From the NCBI GenBank assembly GCA_963678675.1, contig OY783200.1:7266501-7330500 (forward strand): a DNA stretch of 64,000 nucleotides, in the 5' to 3' direction. The DNA is from Xiphydria camelus. Lineage: Eukaryota; Arthropoda; Insecta; Hymenoptera; Xiphydriidae. Below, piece by piece: positions 23,173-33,689 of the stretch; position 1 is the stretch's first letter; the number at the start of each line of letters is the position of its first letter. The notes beneath the pieces were generated by a model. That model was not told the DNA's origin. It worked only from the letters and a program-made list of their open reading frames with translations, and did no database searches. A program made the translations under genes and the position numbers.

Positions 23173-23203
<31 letters not shown>
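23165..23203. repeat. TA microsatellite
   Basis: An AT dinucleotide run immediately left of the 23204 element; probably its insertion site or a slippage product. Confidence 0.9.
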
Positions 23204-23447
23204 CCCGGGTCGAGTTTTTCGACCTGGGAAGTCCTAGGAAGTCCTTGTACTAGGACTTCCCAGGACTTCCCAGGCCGAAAAAGTCGACCTGCGCAGGTCA
23301 AACTAGGCCTTCCTAGGTCTTACATTAGTCCTTTTTAAACCTGGGAAGCTCTGCTTAGGACAATAACTAGGACTTTAGAGGACAACTCAGGCCTTCAATA
23401 TGAATAGGAGTTACAAGGACTTCCCAGGACTAAAAACTCGACCCGGG
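23204..23447. mobile_element. 244-bp CCCGGGTCGAG MITE (complete)
   Basis: Both ends are present: CCCGGGTCGAGTTTTT at the left and AAAAACTCGACCCGGG at the right. The interior is made of CCTGGGAAGTCC/GGACTTCCCAGG words in both orientations. It is the short form of the element starting at 21618. A decayed relative lies near 23828-24080. Confidence 0.8.
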
Positions 23448-23827
23448 TTCCCTCTTTCCTTTCCGTACAAAAACATGAGCAGTCGATCGTCGACGACGTT
23501 TGACGCGGTACACACAGTACGATAACTGCGCAAATGCAATCGCCACCAACTCATCGTATAGAATTTGTTACTTGCAAATTAACAAAAAATTAAATAAAAA
23601 ACACAAGTCAGCGAAATTTGATTGCAAGATTGCTCGGAGCTGATGTCATCATGTCTCAAAGTCTGTCAACGATTCCAGGAATCGGATGTGCGCAGTAGCA
23701 TTGAAATTTGATAGCGAGATAATGCACGTGCGAGTCGGAATCTGCATGGGGAGTTGGGGGAGTGGGGGATGGCAGCCGCGTTATCATGCGCTGATGCAGG
23801 AAATTCCTTCTTGCCGGCTTGCCCGAG

Positions 23828-24080
23828 TCGAATATTTTGAACTAGTAAGCCCTGTTAAGAATTAACGTTTGCAGGTCTAAAAAGAATGAATTAGGTCTTA
23901 GGAAAATATCTCATAATGTAAAAAGTAAACCTTGCTTGTCCTTTGATAACCTAGTTACGGTGACTATCAGATGTATACAGGACTAACACGGATTTGTCAT
24001 AATAGACCTGGAAAAGCCGTTATAATCCTATCGCATTCTCTTTCGACGGTAGGTACTAACCAGGTCTAAAAAGACCTTCT
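23828..24080. mobile_element. Decayed relative of the CCCGGGTCGAG family
   Basis: Begins CCCGAGTCGAATATTTTGAA and shows scattered AGGTCT, AGGACT and CCTGGAAAAG words ending near ACCAGGTCTAAAAAGACCT. Too diverged to set borders. Confidence 0.4.
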
Positions 24081-24870
24081 GAATTTTGTTTCCACCACCC
24101 TTTTCCCCTTCCTCCCACGTATAAATGAATATGCAATTATTTAATTCGTATTTAACACATGATATTTATTATTACATACTTATATTATAATCTTCATAAA
24201 AAACATATTATCAATAGTTATCAACTTAAAATTATCAAACGGAAAAAATTATTATTAATGTACGGTTGCTTAAAATATTAGGTATAACTTTTTTTTTAAT
24301 TAAAAGTTTCATAACTTTTTTAAGGTTTTTAAATTAATCAAAAACCAATGCTCGATTTTAAGTCCGCGCATTCTCCGTCATTTATCTTCTGTTCCCCCAC
24401 CTCGTCGGTTTGAACACAATTTGTTAATATTATACTTAACATAATCTGCTTTGTCCAAAACTTCTCCTATCTGCTGTAGTTTTACACACATCCACCCTAT
24501 AAAATATATTAAATACGTTTTGGAAATTGGAAGTTACTCACACGTAGGGTAGGAACGCCCAAGAGTACGCACTTAGTTGATATATGCAAATAACATGAAA
24601 ACTACTTGATTTATATAACAGCAATTAACATAGCGCTAATAGTAGACTATTTTAAAGTAACTAAAACCCACATTGCCTTTTATATTTGCATCCAAAAAAA
24701 ACACAACATATTTTGTAAAACCCCACGTATGCGTACTCTTAGGAACAGGTAATCTCAAGAGTACGCATATTAATTTTCAATAGGTAATAATCAGTCCAAA
24801 CAACAACAACTGAAGTATTATCTTAAGAAATAATCGTAACACAATACATAGCATCTTTTTACCTCTCATA
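24081..24870. other. AT-rich, no gene recognised
   Basis: The word AAGAGTACGCA recurs at 24551 and 24755 and inverted (TGCGTACTCTT) at 24729, suggesting remnants of a small element. Confidence 0.35.
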
Positions 24871-25881
24871 AGGGTCATTCCATAGCAAATCGGACACTTT
24901 CTGGAGTGACATTTCGGATTTTGCTCAAATCTGGATATATTGTAGTCTTTGTCGATGTTTAAGCGTATCTCGAAGGATTTTTCAAAACTTTGAAAATTGT
25001 TGATTTTACAGCCACTTGAAAAATAACGCTGCTTTTTATTCATTAAATTATAACTGTCAAACCGGTTGTCGGCTGAGAATGATCTTTTGGGTACTAAAAT
25101 TGAAAGAGTTGAAAAATCAGAGAAAAATAGCATCGATCAAAAAAAAAATTTTTTTTAGTAATTTTATTTGCACTTGATTTAAACAAATGTCGTATTTTCA
25201 TAGCTGGCCACTTTTTAAAAATCTGAAAAAAGCAAGCATATACTTCGATATCTTCTCTTTCATGACAAACAAACAAAAATATTGACACTTTAAAATTGAC
25301 GACATAAAAATTAATTGAAGTTGACGCCGCATCGGCCTCACCACGTCGGTCCCCCCGACTGGTGGGTTCGACTGGCTTGGCGATACGCTAGCGGCGCGGC
25401 AGGGCCGACGTGGCGAGGCCGACGCGGCGTCAACTTCAATTAATTTTTGTGTCGTCAATTTTAAAGTGTCAATATTTTTGTTTGTTTGTCATGAAAAAGA
25501 GAATATCGAAGTATATGCGTGCTTTTTTTCAGATTTTTAAAAAGTGGCCAGCTGTGATAATACGACATTTGTTTAAATCAAGTGTAAATAAAATTATTAA
25601 CAATTTTTTTTGATCGACGCACATTTTCTCTGGGGTTTCAACTCTTTCACTTTTAGTACCCAAAAAATTGTTCTCAGCCGACAACCAGTTTGACAGTTAT
25701 AATTTAATGAATAAAAAGCAGCGTTATTTTTCAAGTGGCTGTAAAATCAACAATTTTCAAAATTTTGAAAAATCCTTAGAGATACGCTTAAATATCGATA
25801 AAGACTACAATATATCCAAATTTGAGCAAAATCCTAAATGTTACCACAAAATGTGTCTGATTTGGTATGGAGAATGACCCT
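24871..25881. mobile_element. 1-kb foldback element
   Basis: The arms (about 24871-25340 and 25420-25881) are reverse complements along almost their whole length; the ends are AGGGTCATTCCATA and the matching GAGAATGACCCT. The centre is GC-rich (GACGCCGC...GCGGCGTC) and itself palindromic. Both arms would encode the same short peptides in opposite orientation, so frames here are not genes. Single mismatches and small indels between arms indicate age. Confidence 0.85.
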
Positions 25882-28764
25882 GTATCTCTCTTTAATTCGA
25901 TAGTATATTATTAGCTATATCGCGAGTGCAGTGTCAAATCATTCGACCTAACCATTCGGTTTAAATCCACCTCACCACACACCAAATCATCAGCCGAGTG
26001 CTAAATCCGCCTTGCGGTATGTTTGGTACTAAGTAGCCGTGTGGCGATCGAGCGTCTGCGGGATTTACGACCCCGCGAAGATCTAATATTGATCGCACGG
26101 CGCCCAAAAAGTATACATTTATTAACTGCAAATAAACTCTTTTCTCAGTATATGAAATAACTTTGATCGAGCGAACGAAGTAATCGCTAAACTGATAAAT
26201 TTCTAGAAAATCATAAACAGAATCAAGGAATTTTACTTCAAAATTTGACCGTGATAAAAAATTAATCGCTGTTTCTCAGAATGTGACACATACATTACAA
26301 ATTATATTTTCTCTTTTATCTTTGAGCGCGATAACAAATATTCGCCAGTTGCAGTTTTTCACGAATTACAGCCTGCCTGCCACAGACAGCCTGGTAGTAA
26401 ATAGCATGTGTATTCGAGTGCTTGCTTTAAGCATGCTTATTTCGAAGCATGCTTAAAAGTAGCATGCTTATATTAAGTAAGTGTAGCAGTTAAAAGAGCA
26501 TGCTTAAAAGAAGCACGACTGTCACGTCCTGAGGGGTGACAGTTCTGTATTGTATAAATAAAACTATGTTATAGAATGTGTAAAAAATGGCATGTGTAGA
26601 GGTAAAAATACGCAGAAAATAGTCTTAAAAATGTGGAAGTGAGAAAAAAATGCAAACATAATGCTACTTACTGAGTAATCTATTGAATAAATGTTTACAT
26701 ATTCCTGGCCTTAACCCACGACGACCACGTGCACAATAGCGATGTAGGTTCGATCCATAAACTTCCAGTAGGACTTCTAATAGTAAATTCTTCCACTCTG
26801 GAACTGATTATGTCGATCATAAGCTGCCATTTCTAGGTAGGTACGAAATTTTTTTCTTCATGCAAAAACCACATCCTGCAAATATTTCTTCCTGAAAAAT
26901 TCAAAACAGTGCATGGTTAGTCTAAGTTGTGAGATATTCATCACCAATTGAATCCGAATAATTTAATTCAAACAAATGCAATGAATAGAATGATTCATAT
27001 CGATCGAATTGTTTAGAGTATTTAAATTTTTTCAGTTATTCAAAGTATTTGAATAATTTGAATAATTTAAATCATTCAAATTACTTGAAAAATTCATAAC
27101 ATAGAAATAATTCATAGGTGAAGACTGTTATAAAAAATGATAAAATGAAGTAAAGGGGAAGTTTCTGCTGGATGTCTTAGACATGTTGAAATACATTTTT
27201 CAAATGTTTATTTTTGTTTAATTACAACTTTACCTTCTTTTTGTTTTTATAGTATACATTTTTACCTTTTTTATATGCACAAAGATTGAAAAAGTAATGA
27301 AATAAAGATAATTTAGGCCTGGTTTTAACAATACCTTTTTAAGTTGAAAAATATCTATAAGTAGAATATAACTTTGTAAAATAACAATTGATTAATTACT
27401 ACAATTTTAGTTTAAAGTCCGATAAAAGACTTGTAATAAATCTGTAATGAAGAGGAAAACTGAAGTAGGTCAACAAATTATACCGTTAGAAATAGATGTT
27501 TCGAAAAGTATCAGTTTTATGAAAAATTGACACGAGGGCTTTTTTTTAAAGAAAATTTAATTCTGCTTTTTTAGCTCTCTTGACAATTTCTCATAAAAGT
27601 GGTATTTTGTGAATTATTTCAAAAATTCTCCACATAATTTCTCAACTCATTTTTCCAAATTGTCAATATCTCGAAAACTATTAGTTTTATAGAAAAATGT
27701 CAAGAGGGCTTTTTCCAAGAAAATTTAATTCTGCATAAAAAAGGTCTTGATATTTCCTCATAAGAGTGATAATATCTTAGTCATCTTAAAAATTATCTTG
27801 ACATCATTTTTTGGTTCATCTCACAGTACTCTTCATTACAAAAATGATAACAAGCTCTTGAAAGGCTTATGGAATTTTAAATAACTGAATGTTTAAGAGA
27901 ACAATAAAATGTCTTATTATACGTTGGTGCAACCAGGCCTTAAAAATTTTAATTTGCAAAAGAAAAACAATATGATATTCAATTCAAATAATAAAAAAAA
28001 TTAATAAAGCCAGAAATTTGATTTGTTTTACTTCATTTCTGTACGTTTCATCTCCTTTGTAGTATCGAATCTTATACGTTTCTCTATTTCATTATACTGT
28101 ATTTTGAATGTCTTCTATAACTACAAAAATGAAACATTCAGATTAAAGAACCGGCAGGAAAAAAGACTCCTAAACCCCAAAATATCAGTGAAAAAAATCC
28201 ATTAAGTAACTCAAACAAAAAATCGTACGTTGTAAAGGAAATCTCAATAATTTTTTCCCACAAAATTCTTTTATACATTTATGGAAATCAAAAAACCTTT
28301 CTCAATCTTCAATAAAAAAAAAGAAGGGACAGTTTTTTACAGCCATGTCATCAGATGAATCGAAAAATGGTCAATACTCGAAAAACGAAAATGATGAGAA
28401 AGTAGTCGTAATTTATGATAGTACTTTACCTTGTCCTCACCAGGTTTATAGTACGCCTGTGGTAGAGAAAATACTTTTTGCTTCGTTCCTTTGTGCTCAC
28501 AATTATATTGCAAAGCAGCCAATTGTTGGCATTCAATCCACTCTGGAGACGCTATACAATTGATAAACATAAAATAATATCAGAAATACAATAAGAAGGT
28601 TCAACGTCAAATAAAAAAATTAAGATAACTTGAGTTTGTCAGTACAAAGTACTCTGTAGTGTAGGCGCAGCGCGAACATTATTGGGATGATTATTACATA
28701 TCGGTACTCTCTTGCGCGTCGGTGCGTTGTTTTGTTTCATTTATGTATGTATGTATGTTCTAAT
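25882..28764. other. Long AT-rich stretch without a recognised gene
   Basis: Notable contents are: 26041-26100, shared in inverted orientation with 56812-56870 (word GCGGGGTCGTAAATCCCGCAG); 26420-26510, a cluster of AAGCATGCTT-type palindromes; and 26990-27110, simple TTGAATAATTTGAATAATTT-like sequence. Frames at 28023-28205 and 28337-28570 have no motif. No splice-supported gene model was found. Confidence 0.4.
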
Positions 28765-28848
28765 TATCCAAAATCCAATTATCCGAATTTTTGATTATCC
28801 GAATGGGGTCCGGTCCCAATTGATTCGGATAATTGGAGTTCTACTGTA
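28765..28848. mobile_element. pogo/Tigger-like MITE fragment
   Basis: Contains AATTATCCGAAT and the inverted ATTCGGATAATTGGAG, ending ...GTTCTACTGTA, the usual pogo/Tigger end. Short and possibly truncated at the left. Confidence 0.6.
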
Positions 28849-29229
28849 TTTTGTAGGGGAGAGGTCCGTAAGGTGGGACGGGTTTTGTATTTTGGCCAAA
28901 TTTTTTGATTAAAAAGAAGTATTACGGAAAGCTATATACCGTTGGAAAGGTAATTGTCTTCGCTACATTTTTGCTACAGAACGTAATTAAATTGCTTCAG
29001 AAATAAAAAAGTTATGATCCATTTTCCGAACATATGATTTTTGGCAATTAAAAAAATTGGTCCGTAAGGTGGGACACTCAATGTGATTGAGAAAAGGGTT
29101 ACAAAATGAAATAAAAACACCAGATTTCAAGAGTCTATTGCTGATGTATTTCTTGAAAAGTCTTTTGCCATAAAAACGAGAGATAAAACTCATTAATTTT
29201 CGTCAGACATATAGGCATCAGAGTCGCAA

Positions 29230-30767
29230 TCAGGAATATGCATGAAATTTTAATATGCATGAAACACAGCAGACATAGTAGTTAAAGTTATTCAAAACAC
29301 AGTACCAATAGTGAAAAGTTGATAAGAAAAACTCCTACCCCAAAAACACTACTTTAAAAGTAGCACGACCACGCCTCCCAGTGACGTATTTCAAAACGCT
29401 CCGTTGTGGGAGGCGCTGGCTCGTGACGTCACTATGCACGAAACCGGCCCGCCAGTACACCCTCTAGTCTGTTTCTCAATGCCTTGCGTATCGGAAGAGT
29501 ACAAGTGAAGTGGAAGTTTGTTTATTTTTTCTGACTATTTTTGTTTGACGTTTGATAGTAGAATGTCGAAGAAGGAAGGAAGAAGGATTTATAAATATTG
29601 TATAGTGCCGAGATGTACAAACACATCTGTGGCAACACCGGAAAGAATATTCTTTTCCGTTCCAAAAAATCAGGATATTCGGAAGAGAAGTGGTGTACGG
29701 CAATGAAGAGAGGGATAAGAAAAAGAACCCGTCACTTTCTCTAAAGACCTCGCTATACTGTTGTGAGGACCATTTTAATGTAAGTTATAGGTACAGAGTT
29801 ATATACCTATATTTGCACATTGTTGTAACTGTATTGTACTGTATATTGTACATATTTTATTAATGGCATATTTCCAAAAATTTACATTAAGATAACGTAA
29901 ATTTAAAGAAAGTTACCAACAACATAGTGGAAAAACAGCAGAGTACTTATACAAATTTAAAGTACTTATAACAACTAAGTAATATCTATTGAATGAAATA
30001 ATACCACTTATAAATATCTAATACCAATCATATATTAAAAACAAATATTATTGTAAACAACTACATAAAGATCTACGAAAAATCACCGTTATACTGTTCT
30101 TCTATCTTTAAAAATAACCGAAATATAAGGCCATGAAGGAAATGGCAAAAAATGAAAAACACCCTGTATCTCAATACTGGATCTAGTTAGCCGTGAGATT
30201 TTAACAGCATTAAATTTGTTTTCAAAATCGGCCCCGAGGATGTGTAACTGGATTTTTTCTATAACGTTTTTCCGTAGGTACATCGAAAAGGCGATACCGT
30301 GTATATTTACAAATTACATATAGGCAGACTGCTATTTATTTTATTTTGAGGTATACAATCTGACTTATTCATACCGTATCTTTAAATCTCACGTTATTGC
30401 TTTAATATTTCGCTCTTCTGCTCCAATGAAATCTGGGTTTGATCCAAGAAAAGCGAACACTGACAAAGCATCGATTTGCGGCAAATTGTCAGATTTCCCT
30501 TGTACAAATCCACTGTCCATTTTCACAGAACAACACAAGCTTCGTACTCGAAACAGTCAAACAGTCCTATCCGAGAGTGCATAGTGACGTCACGGCCCGG
30601 CGTGCCGCTCGACCGGCCGTTTCAAGTGGGCGGAGCTTAGCGCAAACTTTATTAATTTCTTGCGGCTTAATTTCGCGTCAGAAACAAAAATAAAAAAACA
30701 CGTCCCAACTTTTTTTACGTGCTCAATCCATTTTTGATGTAAAAAAAATAGGTGCATATTCCTGATT
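29230..30767 (+). mobile_element. THAP-exon DNA transposon, copy 2 (nested)
   Basis: Near-identical to 15459-17070 with the same CAGGAATATGCA termini. It lacks about 60 bp found in copy 1 near 16800-16865 plus smaller indels. It sits inside the TA-flanked element 28856-31300, so it inserted later. Confidence 0.88.
29563..29779 (+). pseudogene. THAP exon, frameshifted copy
   Basis: Corresponds to the 71-codon exon at 15796 and keeps the GTAAGT donor (29780), but two AG dinucleotide insertions (near 29688 and 29708) break the frame after the RKxW region. The first two Cys ligands remain in frame; the CCEDHF Cys/His pair is out of frame. The high identity between copies together with this lesion suggests mobilisation in trans, followed by decay. 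Confidence 0.85.
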
Positions 30768-31302
30768 TTGGCACGTGAAATAACTTGAAGTATCACGCTT
30801 TTGCCGCTTTTCTTTCAGATTTGCGATGTTTTCTGGTGAGATTAGAACTGTGCTCTTCATCGGCTTACGCCCGCGATTGGGTTTTTTCTGTTATGGAGCT
30901 GGCTGAACTTGTGTCCCACCGTACATCAACCCCATTTTGACATGATGTTATATTTTCTTCACTATGTGTAAGATATGTTCGAAATTCCTTCGGAGTATTA
31001 AAATAGACCTAAAACTGTGGTGGAGAATTGTGATATTCACCTTTTTCTAGTGCTGAAAAAATACACTTCTTTCACGTACGGAAAATTCTCGAAATCACTT
31101 TTTTCAACAAATTTTTTGGAGTGCTCTGACTCAAATACAAGGTACACGAGTTAGTACGTCTTTCTACCATGAAAAGTTATCTTCTAATAATACAACAACT
31201 TGACAGTATAAACATCAGTGATGCCAGTTGCCATATATGTCAAAATAAGTGACTGTCCCACCTTACGGACCGTTCCACCTTATATTACGGACCTCTCCCC
31301 TA

Positions 31303-31830
31303 TATATTTCCAGTGGGCAGATTACATATTAATGAAACAAATTCAATTGTTAGAATAAATTCGAGAAAATTATTTGAATTAAATTGATAATCACGAATAG
31401 TATCAGTTTAAAATAGATTAAAGCTAGAATTTAAGTTGATAGTGTTTAACACGAGAGGCATGAGACACTATTCGACAGGAAATATTATATATTAATATCG
31501 GGGGTTTCTCCTGGGCCTGCTGTTGGTTATACTAAAAATAAAGTGACAGGTTGTTACAAATTTGTATTGAAAAATTCTATTAACAATTAAATAAATAATT
31601 AGAAGATTGATCTCTAACTTCAAATAATGCAGGGATTATTGCCATTGTTACTAAGACTTATTTGAGTGTAAATAAATTACCAAATTTATCCATCCAACAA
31701 TTTCTTACATTTACAATAAACGTGAGAGAGCCAAAAAAAAATAATAAAAAAGCATAAAAAAATCAGAAACAAAATACTGAAAATCTAAGTAGGTACATGT
31801 TTTCTAAAAAGAAACTGACATTGATGAGCC
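31303..31830. other. AT-rich, no gene recognised
   Basis: No motif, repeat boundary or RNA gene seen. Confidence 0.4.
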
Positions 31831-31970
31831 TTAAGCCGCGTCCCCATTATGTCGAAAAATGCCAAGCGGCAAGGCCAAATGGCAATGCCAAGAGTAATGT
31901 GGACGTGTTTGTCGGCTTGTGCCAGTCGGCAAAAGTCGGCAAATGGCATTTCGGCAGAATTTTTCTTCAA

Positions 31971-32130
31971 AATTTATCATTTCAGCTTATGAAATCTCAC
32001 TTAGAGGAAAGGTCTAGAATTTCGTCTTTACCTTCAGATATTCAGTTATATTTAATGCGTTACAAAGCTATAGATGAGATACAACAACATGATGTACCCA
32101 GAAAAAAGTGGGGATATTGCACTAGTATAT
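31971..32130 (+). pseudogene. Possible second Harbinger ORF remnant
   Basis: A plus-strand frame reads ERSRISSLPSDIQLYLMRYK, an amphipathic segment that resembles the tail of a Myb/SANT- or MADF-type accessory protein encoded by Harbinger elements. No complete domain is visible, and it is interrupted by the MITE at 32127. Tentative. Confidence 0.35.
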
Positions 32131-32384
32131 GAAAGGTACACGGGAAAAAGGGGTTCATCGACATTTTCCCGTTTTTACAGGAGAGCAGGAGAAAGAAATG
32201 AGCACCTTTTTTCTTTCCCTGTATGCCTAAATTTTAATCGAAAATATCTCTGCATTGAGCCCGTTTTTTTCCAGTTTCAAGAGTATGGAGCAATAGAACT
32301 GTAAAAATTCTATGCAACGTAATAATATTCCAATTTTTCGATTAAATGTCGATGAGCCCCTTTTTCCCGTTTACCCTTCATATG
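32127..32384. mobile_element. MITE nested in Harbinger element
   Basis: Inverted ends ATGAAAGGTACACGGG and CCCGTTTACCCTTCAT continue into AAGGGGTTCATCGACATTT and its complement, about 40-bp arms. No frame. Confidence 0.75.
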
Positions 32385-32431
32385 TGCAAGACAAAAATAA
32401 ATTTACGTGTCACAGATGTAAAACCAATTTA

Positions 32432-32847
32432 CAGTAGTCACTCGATTTGCAGGAAAGCTCGGGGGATATTTCCGTAGAATCGAATTCATTAAAGCGTGAA
32501 GAAAAGCAGCAGGGGTTCGGACCATCGGTACCTCAACAGTGTCGTATCAGTGAACTGATTGTGAGTGACCAAGTCTTTCCAAGTGTCCTACATATTCACC
32601 ACTTTTCTTCTTCGCGATAATGTCTTTCTTTAATTTGTAAATCAGACGATTACTTCTTTTTCTTCGCGATATCGTGTTCATACTTCAAAGTTTCAACGAA
32701 AACTGACTAAAATTTTCTTCCATCTGCTTGTCAGTAAGGAATACGGCACTGCTATGGAAAAGTGTAAATTACGGAACTCTCGACAGTCTACCTCGGAAGG
32801 TCCGGAACGTGCGAATCGAATTCATGCGAATCGAGGGACTACTGTAG
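32432..32847. mobile_element. pogo-like MITE nested in Harbinger element
   Basis: The ends TACAGTAGTCACTCGATTTG and CGAATCGAGGGACTACTGTA are inverted; each begins with TA-CAGTA, typical of pogo/Tigger. GAATCGAATTCAT words occur near both ends. Confidence 0.75.
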
Positions 32848-32993
32848 TTGAAACTGATAAAGACGACTAACTTTTTATTTTTACAGTACTTCTTTTCTAT
32901 GTAAAATATTAATAAATCAAAGTTTGCTGATTAGTAGTTTATTTTCGTACCTGAATATAATCTTGCAAAACGTTGACCAAAGCATCACAAACA

Positions 32994-33416
32994 CTAACTT
33001 GGAATGATCCTCGAAATAGTTTGTTTCGAAATTTTGAAGAGGTACATCAACGAATGGTAGAAATCTGTTGCTAGGAACCGTAGTGTTACAGCAAGACGTT
33101 CATGAGCTGGAACGGCTTTTCTGAACGTAGTGTCCTTCTTCTTGATTATCGGTCCGACCAAATTGAGCAGAATCTCAAAATCATTGCTCGTCATTCGGAA
33201 AAAGTTCCGGAAACCACCTCCACATCAGTATTCCAGATTTAACTCGTCCACATCGTCCAAAATTAAATCTCTCATGAGGTCACTCCCTCCATATCGAGCT
33301 TTACCTCTACGAAGGCTCGGACGTATCCAGAATCGTTGATCCCGTGGTTCACTCTCTAGATTATCAACTACTATTACGGCTGCAGCAGCGAGAAGCAAGT
33401 CGTCGTCGGTATACAT
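32994..33416 (-). pseudogene. PIF/Harbinger transposase N-terminal fragment
   Basis: Reading leftward, the translation has RFWIRPSLRRGKARYGG, then DLMRDLILDD, then after a frameshift between 33225 and 33194 DFEILLNLVGPIIKKKDT, AHERLAVTLRFLAT and ISKQTISRIIP. This is the N-terminal helical region that precedes the DDE_4 nuclease in HARBI1-like proteins. No DDE residues are present; the remainder was lost by internal deletion, making the element dependent on another copy. Confidence 0.9.
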
Positions 33417-33689
33417 TATGATTGAATGCCATTTTCAATGTGGACGCAGTTTGGATGGCATTGCCACTCGGCATTGCCACTTGGCATTTTTCGGTATAGT
33501 GGGGACGCGGCTTTAGAATGATTCTAATTTGAGAAAAATTTAAATTAAAGTTATCTGTGAATATTAATTTAAGTTTATGTTTGGTAAATTAAATTTGCAT
33601 TTTCCTCTAATATCTTGGGAATACTAACTTTGAAAAAAATATTACAGTTCAGATTTTGTATTTACCTGGCCTTGGTAAAATTTCAGCGA

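Larger units (their letters stand above)
28856..31300. mobile_element. TA-flanked element hosting the second THAP transposon
   Basis: Terminal repeats GGGGAGAGGTCCGTAAGG at the left and ATTACGGACCTCTCCCC at the right, each bordered by TA (28854 and 31301). Subterminal words GTCCGTAAGGTGGGAC (about 29062) and GTCCCACCTTACGGAC (about 31255) are inverted. The TA target site suggests the Tc1/mariner/pogo superfamily. No transposase frame is left, and 1.5 kb of its length is the nested THAP element. Confidence 0.8.
31834..33512 (-). mobile_element. PIF/Harbinger element with TTA target-site duplication
   Basis: Termini AGCCGCGTCCCCATTATG and its complement (ending GGGGACGCGGCT) are flanked by TTA at 31831-31833 and 33513-33515. 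The 3-bp TWA duplication is the signature of PIF/Harbinger. Subterminal TGCCAAGCGGCAA/TTGCCACTTGGCA repeats are present at both ends. It contains an N-terminal transposase fragment on the minus strand and two inserted MITEs. Confidence 0.92.

Noticed and set aside
24777..25877. Several frames repeated on both strands
   Set aside because: They are mirror readings of the two arms of one foldback element.
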